From: Chara braunii | Taxonomy: Eukaryota > Streptophyta > Charophyceae > Charales > Characeae | NCBI GenBank assembly: GCA_003427395.1 | Contig: BFEA01000285.1 | Coordinates: 1,406,231 to 1,428,626, forward strand | Reading direction: 5' to 3' | DNA: 22,396 nt | Notes under the pieces: generated by a model | Database searches by the model: none | What the model was told of the DNA's origin: nothing | The model's input: only the letters and a program-made list of their open reading frames with translations | Translations under genes and position numbers: made by a program | Shown here: piece by piece, positions 16,480 to 22,396 of the stretch | Position numbering within the stretch: position 1 is the stretch's first letter | Layout of the letters: each line of letters opens with the position of its first letter

Positions 16480-17402
16480 CTAGTCGTGCCGGCAGCCCGG
16501 GCCTTGCCGAACTGGCGGCGACGGGGCGCTAGCGCTAGCGGCGGCTTCAGCCCCACTCATGGCATGTTGTTCCTTTTGTTGTTGCTGTTCCAGTCGCACA
16601 GTGCATTGATTGTGGCCCTTCACATCGTGTTGTTGCTGCAACTGTTTTTGAAGGTCCTGCAGCTGAGGCGGGTCTTCTTTCTGTAGCTTCTCTGTTTGCT
16701 GCAGCAACACATGTACAGGTTGCGGTTGGTGGTGCTGTTGCACCTCATTTGTGTGGAGTCCACCTGTTGTGCATGCAGAGGGAGGTACAGATGTCGCTCC
16801 ATGTGCGTTCACCCCTGTGGGAGGTCGCACAGCCATACGCTGTGCGGCATCCTCTTCTATGCGTTGCTGCACCCTCAACCGATCCTTGTTTGCTAGGGTC
16901 TTTGTTGCTGCCCTCTCCTCCTCCTCAACACAGTCTCTCTCCTTCTCGCACTGACGTTGGGACGGCAGAAGCGTCTACAGCAAGAGACAACGTTCCCAAG
17001 TCATCATCAGATTTATCACTGTCCTCAGGTGGGAGCAGTTTGAAAGTCCGAGTCTGCATATGAATCCTCCTCCTCCCCCCCCTCAGCCTCCTCATCCTCC
17101 TTCCCCATTGGGGCCTTGCCCTTTGCGTCTCGCAATGGTTGTGTCCTTTTGCTCCCTTTCTCACTCCAGATTATGTCATTGTCGCTGCTCAATGCAGCAG
17201 AATCATCTGAATCCATATCTTTCGGAATCCTCCCCCTTGGGGTCTTTGTCAAGTGAGCTTGCCGTTTCAACTCCTCCTCCGTCATCTCCAAAGGCCCCGG
17301 CAAAATCGCACCATCATTCGGGGATGGAGGCTCGGGATCGTCGAAGAATGTTGCCCACACATGAACCCACCCGTCCTTCATACTTCTTGGAATGCTCTGC
17401 AG
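16480..17402 (-). pseudogene. hAT tail, acidic then Gln-rich part
   Basis: This continues in frame past the TAG at 17405-17403 (LQSIPRSMKDGWVHVWATFF). It then becomes acidic (EEELKR, MDSDDSAALSSDND, EDEEAEGGEEEDSYADSDF), changes frame near 17033 (PPEDSDKSDDDLGTL) and again near 16945 (DCVEEEERAATKTLANKDRLRVQQRIEE), then turns Gln/His-rich (QQHHQPQP, LQKQLQQQHD, LEQQQQKEQHAM). At 16577 it meets the right target duplication of the 2.1-kb retroposon. The codons read past this point toward 16480 belong to the inserted element. Such a tail is not typical of hAT proteins I know. It may be disordered or coiled-coil. Confidence 0.65.
16558..16577. repeat. Target-site duplication of the 2.1-kb retroposon, right copy
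   Basis: CATGGCATGTTGTTCCTTTT matches 14400-14419 at 19 of 20 positions. It encodes part of KEQHAM on the minus strand; the hAT tail runs into it from the right. Confidence 0.88.
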
Positions 17403-18214
17403 CTACATGTTCCAATGCACATAAACAAGTTTCGCCAAACTCTCGCTCGAGAGATTGTTCCTCCTTTTGCTGTGGATCAAGTCAAGCAAGGACCAATTTC
17501 TCTCTGAGGTTGTGGTTGTGCTCCAAACGTTTGTGACCCTTGTTGCAATCTTCTGCAGGTCCTTGTGGTTACAACCGTAAGTTGCCCACCACTGTGACAC
17601 TATTTTGCGGGTCAAGGAGGCAGATGCTTGCCCGAAGTGCTCCAGTGGATTTCCCTCCACCCTTTGTCGATCATTTCATCAAGGACCCACCGTCTATCAT
17701 GCAACCTCTCCAACATCTGGTACGTCGATGCGAAACGGACCTCTGTTGGCATGATGAGTGTCTTTGTCTCCTCTAGCGAGCACCTCGCATAAAGGGCAAT
17801 TGTACGATGGTGGTTCTTGATGAACCTCACCATCATTTTTGCCCTTTTCACATGCTTCGCCACCCACTGCAGATTTGCAATCCCTTTCATCAGCAGACTG
17901 AGAGTATGCGCAGCGCAAGGCAGCCATGGAATTTTGGCAATGTCTAGATCACTCCGCGTCACTAGAATCCGGGCAGCCCGCTTGTTAACTCCATCGTTGT
18001 CGGTGCAGATCGCGTTGACCCCGTGCACCCTAATTTCTCTGATGACCTCTTCCCACAATTTTGCAATTATTGTGGCGGTCGCTTTCCAGTGCTGCATGTC
18101 CACCACTCTGAGAAGAACAGCCCCACCTTCCCCTGCGCCAATGAAGTTGATCACGGGCCTCAACTTCCTGTCCGTTGTCCCATCGGTGATCAGCGTGCAT
18201 CCACTGGCGTCCAT
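17403..18214 (-). pseudogene. hAT transposase catalytic core and dimerisation block, internal deletion
   Basis: Two open blocks in different frames (18214-17612 and 17660-17403). The first has GCTLITDGTTDRKLRPVIN, the CTDND motif and CAAHTLSLLMKG, running to VLDEMIDKGW. The second has the dimerisation motifs LTRKIVSQWWATYG and ERNWSLLDLIHSK. In intact relatives roughly 150-200 residues lie between these parts (the helical insertion with FW, PL and MG motifs). Here they are joined within about 30 bases, so an internal deletion with a frame change near 17635 is the best reading. A protein with this deletion should be catalytically dead. Confidence 0.8.
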
Positions 18215-18240
18215 TTATCAATGATTGGCTGCACTGTTTT

Positions 18241-19086
18241 CTACACTTGGTCGTAGACCAGGTCCAAAACCACTGTCCGGATGGTCTCTGAAGATGGTAT
18301 GTCCAGAACTGCCTTTGTGGCTCCGAGCTCCATGTACAGGTTGTGCAATGCCCGTGTCTCATCGACTCGCAAGAAGTTGAAGGGGACTCCCGATCGGAAC
18401 AATGCCCTCCCCCACTGCGCGTCCAATCTCTTTTGTGCAGTGTTTTCCGCCCACCGCCGGATCGAGACTTGCCTTGAAAGCTTTGCTGGAGTGGATGAGC
18501 CTTCGCCGAACTTTCCCACCAGTGCAGATGCTCGTCCGTTGTCTATTGCGTCCAACACGGTTCCTTGACTTGCCTCTTGCACTGCACTCGGCTCTCTCCC
18601 TGGCGTTGGTGGCGAACGAAGATGCTCCTCCAACTCAGCAATCTCATCTTTGTCTCCTCCAGCAGGCTCCATTCCAGTGTCCTCCACGATTCCTTTCTGC
18701 ATCTTGTACTGAAACAACATCTTCCTGGAGGCCTCCCCGATTATATTCGCCCCTTGCAAAGCGAGCTCATGCAATATCTCGCCAGTGCGGTACGGGCATG
18801 GCTTCCCCTTCTTCAAGAAGTGATCCATTGCCCGAGTCTTCGCTGCAGTAAACTGCTTGTTGCACAGTCTGCATCGAACCCAGTACTGGCCGTAGCCCTT
18901 CGGCTCGGCCGGCTGCCCCCTCTCTATCCATCGGTAAACGGTGGATTCATTCTGCAGTTCCCTTTGTTTCTCCTCCGTTTGTGGTTCAAAAGGGGGCTGA
19001 ATGGGCGGTGCACCACTATTGGCCTTTGCCTGCTCAGCCCCCTTTCCCTTCTCAACCCGGTCACTTGCACGACTAGACGATGCCAT
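18241..19086 (-). CDS. hAT transposase N-terminal block (BED finger, start of DUF659)
   Basis: An open block of about 281 codons. Residues 1-45 are Ser/Lys-rich and disordered, and 48-110 are the BED-type zinc finger that binds transposon ends. Residues about 150-200 are acidic linker. The last 75 (IRRWAENTAQKRLDAQWGRALFRS...) begin the catalytic DUF659 region. It ends at a TAG after VLDLVYDQV; the same frame goes on with KTVQPIIDKW, exactly what the family has next, so the stop is a mutation. CAG to TAG would explain it. Confidence 0.85.
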   Translation of the reverse strand: MASSSRASDRVEKGKGAEQAKANSGAPPIQPPFEPQTEEKQRELQNESTVYRWIERGQPAEPKGYGQYWVRCRLCNKQFTAAKTRAMDHFLKKGKPCPYRTGEILHELALQGANIIGEASRKMLFQYKMQKGIVEDTGMEPAGGDKDEIAELEEHLRSPPTPGREPSAVQEASQGTVLDAIDNGRASALVGKFGEGSSTPAKLSRQVSIRRWAENTAQKRLDAQWGRALFRSGVPFNFLRVDETRALHNLYMELGATKAVLDIPSSETIRTVVLDLVYDQV

Positions 19087-19094
19087 GATGCAGG

Positions 19095-19153
19095 GAAGAA
19101 GAAGAAGAAGAAGAAGAAGAAGAAGAAGAAGAAGAAGAAGAAGAAGAAGAAGA
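19095..19153. repeat. (GAA)n microsatellite in hAT 5' leader
   Basis: About twenty uninterrupted GAA units lie immediately upstream (minus strand) of the hAT ATG at 19086. On the coding strand it is a TTC tract. It explains the spurious poly-Leu or poly-Phe and poly-Arg or poly-Lys frames seen here. Confidence 0.95.
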
Positions 19154-19324
19154 CGGCAAACAAGAGCAGGAACGGGAAGTGGAGCTGCAGCGAAAAAACA
19201 AGCAAACAGAACCCTAGTCAGCAACAATCGGTTGAGCAACTTAGCAGGACCAAAAAGGACAGGGAAAAAGAAACAAACAGACCGAGGCTCCGATGGCATG
19301 ATCTGGACCACGAAACTCTTTTAA

Positions 19325-20285
19325 ATCTGGAATAGGAAAAGGTTACAGATGTGGAACTTGTTGCCGATCCAGAAGTTGTTCACCATCTGCAACAGCAAAC
19401 TGTTCTGGATTTGGAATACGAACCAGTTCCAGAATCGTTTGTGTATCTGCAGTTGCTCATTATCTAAAACAGGAAGTTCGAGAACTCGTTCCAGATCTGG
19501 AACTAGAAAAGATCCCGATCTGGAACAGGAACAAGTTCAAAAAACTGGTTCTGGAACTGGTTCGTGTTCCAGATCAGGATCTGTTTCCCATTACAGATCC
19601 GGAAACAAACTCTGCAACTTCCTGCTCAACATCTGCAGATACGAAATTGGTTCTGAGACTGCTTCATGTTCCAGATCTAGAACGGTTTGTTGTCACAGAT
19701 CCTCAACTGGTTCTGGAACAAGGAGTTCCAAATCGAATACAAGAACGAGTTCCAGAAAACCGTTTGTGTATCTGAAGCTTCTCCAGATCTGAAACAGGAA
19801 GTTGCAGAGCTCGGATGAACAGGTTCTGGAAGTGGTTCCTTTTCCATATCTGGATCTGTTTGCCGTTACAGATCTGGAACAAGCTCTAGAACTTCTTGTT
19901 CCAAATGTGGAGCAGCTGCAGATCCAGACACAAACGTTTTGCCGTCACAAATCCTCAACCGGCGCTGGTACAGCAACACATTCCACATCAGGAACTGTTT
20001 TGTTGTTCCAGATCTGAAACTCGTTGTTGTTCCAGGATCAGTTGAGGATCTCTGACAACAAATAATTCCACATCTGGAACAGGAACGAGTTCCAGAACCG
20101 TTTCTGGATCTGCAGCTGCTCCACATTTGGAATAGGAAGTTCCAGAACTCGCCCTAGATCTAGAACAGTAACCAGTTCCAGAACCGTTTCTGGATTTGCG
20201 GCTTGTCCAGATCTGGGACAGGAAGTTCCACAGCTCGCTACGGATCTGTAACGGGAAACAGAACCAGATTTGGAATAGGAATGTT
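19325..20285. repeat. ~960-bp array of degenerate GTTCCAGATCTGGAAC palindromes
   Basis: The whole stretch is built from variants of GTTCCAGATC and its complement GATCTGGAAC, spaced roughly every 10-30 bp in both orientations. One perfect 16-bp copy is at 19488-19503. A higher-order unit (GTTCCAGAACCGTTT, CTGGATCTGCAG, then AACAGGAAGTTCCAGAACTCG) recurs starting at about 19425, 19749, 20089 and 20175. It lies directly upstream of the hAT gene, where hAT elements carry clustered transposase-binding motifs, so subterminal binding sites are a reasonable guess. Open frames on both strands (Ser/Arg/Thr-rich) are by-products of the repeat. Confidence 0.85.
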
Positions 20286-20756
20286 ACATGCCCAGTTCGG
20301 TGACGTACATACAAACCGAGGATCCGCAATGTGATGAAAAGGACTGAATGGACAATGCAGTGCAAGTAGAATCTCAACAAGCAATGTGCATTCCGATACA
20401 TACAAAATGGTGCTTTATAGCGTAGGGAAGACTTAGATACAAGACCTGACCTGACCGAGACTGACCCCTTTCACATAGTACAAGATAGCGAAGCAGAATG
20501 CTAGAGTACTAATGACTAGCCCAATCAATGTTTCAACGCAGACGAAACATACATCATACTCATCACAAGGTGTGAAGGAGTCTCGCGCTATACACAGGAA
20601 GGAAGCGCCAGGTCCAGACATACACAGACGAAGAGGAGGGGATCAGACGAAGAAGAGGGAAAGAAATGGGAATGTCGTCAACACCAAGTCTTTATCACAA
20701 GTCCCAAATAATCGCTCGTCGAATGTCTGAAGCCCAAAAGTCGAGTCTGGATCCAA
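20286..20756. other. No recognisable gene; purine-rich patch
   Basis: Mixed-composition DNA. A 62-codon minus-strand frame (20621-20433) contains a hydrophobic stretch like a membrane helix but has no recognisable homologue and is probably chance. A TATA-like CTATAAAGC lies on the minus strand near 20415. A purine-rich patch is at 20628-20670. No tRNA or coding family was recognised. Confidence 0.5.
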
Positions 20757-21062
20757 TGTCACCAAGCTCTCTCTCTCTCTTTCTCTCGTATGCAAGGAAC
20801 CTGACTGTTCATAGCTTGCTGGAGTGTTCACGGTGCATGAGTAAATGTCATCACACAGATTAAGTAGTCTCACACAAAGCCAAGAGGAGATGGAATGAGA
20901 ACCAGATAGCGCAGCTCATATTATCAAGGTCACATTATACAAAGAGTATCTTGAGTTCAAGAGTCCAGCGCCAAACAGATCACAAGTCTTCTTCAATCAT
21001 TCGTCAACAAAGGCTCTGGCTCAGCCAGCGTCTCCCCTCAGATCACAAATATGACGCCAACA
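20757..21062 (-). repeat. Possible LTR (TGTTGGCGTC...GGTGACA)
   Basis: On the minus strand this 306-bp segment begins TGTTGGCGTC and ends GGTGACA, the TG...CA form of LTRs. It has a TATA-like GTATAATG in the first half and a GA-rich end (a CT-rich run at about 20766-20787 on the plus strand). TTGGATCCAGACTCG follows and could be a primer-binding site (TGG start), although I cannot match it to a known tRNA end. There is no second LTR in the window and no clear 5-bp duplication. It may be a solo LTR, a fragment, or none of these. Confidence 0.25.
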
Positions 21063-21311
21063 GGTAAATATCCACCATATCCAACTTCATAACCTGTCTT
21101 CTCTCTCCCTCTCTTCTCTCTCAAGATCTTTGTCCTAGTTCCCTCGTCTCAACATGCATGCACACTCCCTATCTACGAGAATCTATTTTGAATGCCACTC
21201 ACTGATATCCTACTACTAACCCTTCTATTACTACTAACACAAGCTGGCGCAGCTATGGCCTTTTCTGCAACCAGCGCCCAACACCTCTTCTTTCTGGCGC
21301 AGCTGTCAAGC
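21063..21311. other. Intergenic, CT-rich
   Basis: No gene is recognised. A CT-rich patch is at 21099-21122. The word TGGCGCAGCT occurs at about 21245 and 21293, just outside the large foldback. It is related to CTGGCGCTGCAGCTGTC at 22171-22187 on the other side. Confidence 0.4.
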
Positions 21312-22005
21312 CAACACTCTGGAGGAGCGCTGCAGTAGTAGTAGTAGTGTCAGCCTTAGTCTTCAGCGCTGGGCGCTAGTAGCGTTAGCTGTAGTCTTCA
21401 ACGTTGGGCGCCATAGCAGCTAGAGTAGTACTAGAGAGAGCGAGATAAGGCGGAGGCCAGGGATACTTACCTGCAGCGCCGTTGCTCCAGCTTCGTCTTC
21501 GAGGTACCTGCATCACAACGCCAACTTCACAGATTAGTACCTGGCTCGTGAGAGAGAGAGAGTTCTTCTTCTTCCTCTTCTCAGTCCACCATCTCCGTCT
21601 CACCCTCTCATTATCTGACTTCACTGCATCAGCAGACTACGTAAAATGCAGCATTATCCACCAAAGGCCCTTTTACGTAGTCTGCTGATGCAGTGAAGTT
21701 AGATAATGAGAGGGTGAGACGGAGATGGTGGACTGAGAAGAGGAAGAAGAAGAACTCTCTCTCTCTCACGAGGCACGTACTAATCTGTGAAGTTGGCGTT
21801 GTAATGCAGGTACCTCGAAGACGAAGCTGGAGCAATGGCGCTGCAGGTAAGTATCCCTGGCCTCCGCCTTATCTCTCTCTCTCTAGTACTACTCTAGCTG
21901 CTATGGCGCCCAACGTTGAAGACTACAGCTAACGCTACTAGCGCCCAGCGCTGAAGACTAAGGCTGACACTTCTACTACTACTGCAGCGCTCCTCCAGAG
22001 TGTTG
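21312..22005. mobile_element. ~690-bp foldback: 335-bp arms, 24-bp spacer
   Basis: Arms 21312-21646 and 21671-22005 are reverse complements at roughly 97%, with a 24-bp loop (21647-21670). About eight differences are visible along the arms, for example C/T and G/A changes near 21541-21550 against 21774-21778, and in the CTCTCT run. The two arms have therefore mutated independently, and this is not a simple read artefact. The right arm contains CAGGTAAGTAT (from about 21846), a perfect-looking U1 splice-donor match, and the left arm carries its mirror. There is no transposase and no clear target duplication. Transcription would give a long hairpin RNA, a typical small-RNA source. Confidence 0.9.
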
Positions 22006-22396
22006 TTGTCGAATCCTGAAGACTACTGATTGCCTCCTGCCTACCCGTGAAGTGCATGGGAAGTTCCTATGTACTATCTCGGCCTGCCTCCTGACTACCT
22101 CCGACTGCCTGCAGTTGCAGGGCGGGCAGTCCAGGAGGCTGCTCTTGCCAATGCCGAACTGAGCCAGGGGCTGGCGCTGCAGCTGTCGTAGGAACAGGCC
22201 AAAAATAGCCTGTTCCTAAAACCCTGGTTTGGTGCCTAAGTTTCAGGGCAGGCCGGTCTGATAACAGACCAGAAATGGCCCTACAAACCCTGTGTCGGGT
22301 GCCTGAATAGTGAAGGAAGGTCCGTCGGGTGCATCCCCAGCGGGTGCCACAATCAGCCAAGGCCCCATCCATTTCAGGAGGAGCTTGCGGGACATA
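22006..22396. other. Right edge: two related hairpin repeats, no gene
   Basis: A perfect 11-bp inverted repeat TAGGAACAGGC/GCCTGTTCCTA (22189-22199, 22208-22218) is followed by AAACCCTGGTTTGGTGCCTAA. About 75 bp later comes a diverged second unit with GGTCTG/CAGACC (from about 22255), then AAACCCTGTGTCGGGTGCCTGAA. The units look like two monomers of a tandem repeat that may continue past the window. An antisense open frame here (22372-22067) shows no family signal. Confidence 0.6.

Larger units (their letters stand above)
14420..16557 (-). mobile_element. 2.1-kb non-autonomous retroposon with its own ORF and LINE-type 3' tail
   Basis: Read on the minus strand from 16557: a GC- and CpG-rich leader (16557-16278), one long ORF (16277-15141, one TAG), about 430 bp of untranslated DNA, the tail module shared with the LINE (14703-14448) and an uninterrupted 32-nt poly(A). 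A 19/20 target duplication brackets exactly this segment, so it moved as one unit by target-primed reverse transcription. It has no reverse transcriptase or endonuclease and presumably relies on a LINE. The clean poly(A) and near-perfect duplication make it young. It could be a family of its own, a LINE that swapped its coding region, or a chimeric cDNA of a host transcript joined to a LINE tail. Confidence 0.82.
13389..19086 (-). pseudogene. hAT-family transposase (BED, DUF659, dimerisation domain) with long tail, decayed
   Basis: A cut-and-paste transposase. The start at 19086 (ATG, MASSSRASDR) lies just inside a GAA microsatellite; the longer open frame upstream is poly-Leu. Order: BED finger (CRLC...DHFLKKGKPC, about 18890-18800); RNase-H-like DUF659 region (GRALFRSGVPFNFL, then LITDGTTDRK and CTDNDGVNKRAARI with conserved Asp residues, then PWLPCAAHTLSLL, 18410-17890); hAT dimerisation (QWWATYG, SERNWSLLDLIHSKRRNNLS, LVYVHWN, 17590-17405); then an acidic and Gln-rich tail. 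Defects: TAG at 18243-18241, a frameshift near 18205, loss of the usual stretch between the DUF659 end and dimerisation domain near 17635, TAG at 17405-17403, and frameshifts near 17033 and 16945. Two elements interrupt the tail (14420-16557 and 13687-14209). With them removed, the tail reads in one frame to a TAG at 13391-13389. Confidence 0.88.

Noticed and set aside
16008-18243. Reassignment of UAG to glutamine, as in some ulvophyte algae
   Set aside because: The long LINE frame works with the standard code, TAG also sits beside TAA at 5620-5615, and simple C-to-T decay explains the stops.
18924-19335. Poly-Phe, poly-Arg, poly-Lys and poly-Leu frames near the hAT start
   Set aside because: They are products of the GAA microsatellite at 19095-19153.
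19349-20017. Ser/Arg/Thr-rich proteins on both strands of the palindrome array
   Set aside because: The frames follow the repeat unit, exist on both strands and have no conserved domain.
20433-20621. 62-residue minus-strand ORF with a hydrophobic segment
   Set aside because: It is short, isolated, with no homologue recognised and no supporting context; kept only as a remark.
21482-21932. Matching ORFs on opposite strands in the two foldback arms
   Set aside because: They are the same sequence read from each arm of the palindrome, with poly-Phe or poly-Lys from the CTT run, and show no family features.

Overview
This window looks like a stretch of nuclear genome from a plant-lineage eukaryote, made almost entirely of transposable elements. 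The evidence is an L1-type LINE with a plant-style ORF1 (DUF4283-like region plus zinc knuckle), a plant-type hAT transposase (BED finger, DUF659, C-terminal dimerisation domain), abundant trinucleotide microsatellites and no compact host genes. The texture would fit a repeat-rich streptophyte alga such as Chara, but that is a guess from style and not a database match. No rRNA, tRNA, CRISPR or bacterial-type operon was seen.

Layout. Bases 1-1600 are non-coding flank with microsatellites and a G-rich tract. Bases 1617-11602 are one complete minus-strand LINE of 9,986 bp, bounded by an exact 14-bp target-site duplication (1603-1616 and 11603-11616). In transcript order it has a 5' UTR built of tandem monomers (11602-10161), ORF1 (10160-6934, two frameshifts), ORF2 (6853-2244: endonuclease, coiled-coil linker, reverse transcriptase, Cys/His C-terminus; several frameshifts and stops), and a 3' UTR ending in a short conserved tail plus poly(A). 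Bases 11617-13300 are a mosaic of repeats: another copy of the LINE tail, tandemly duplicated segments and two GAA/GAG microsatellites with shared flanks.

Bases 13389-19086 are a decayed minus-strand hAT transposase gene with an unusually long acidic and Gln-rich tail. Two younger elements sit inside that tail: a 2,138-bp retroposon (14420-16557, 19/20-bp TSD, 32-nt poly(A)) and a 523-bp AT-rich terminal-inverted-repeat element (13687-14209). Removing both, with one TSD copy each, rejoins the tail in one reading frame, which strongly supports both boundaries. Upstream of the hAT gene, 19325-20285 is a dense array of degenerate copies of the palindrome GTTCCAGATCTGGAAC, possibly subterminal transposase-binding sites. 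A possible LTR lies at 20757-21062, a nearly perfect 693-bp foldback at 21312-22005, and two short hairpin repeats at the right edge.

How the parts relate. The LINE, the 2.1-kb retroposon and a third copy at 11811 share a 3' tail with an identical 23-bp stem-loop core. This suggests that the LINE's reverse transcriptase recognises this tail and mobilises the others. The retroposon has its own ORF, unrelated to reverse transcriptase, and is the best candidate for something undescribed.
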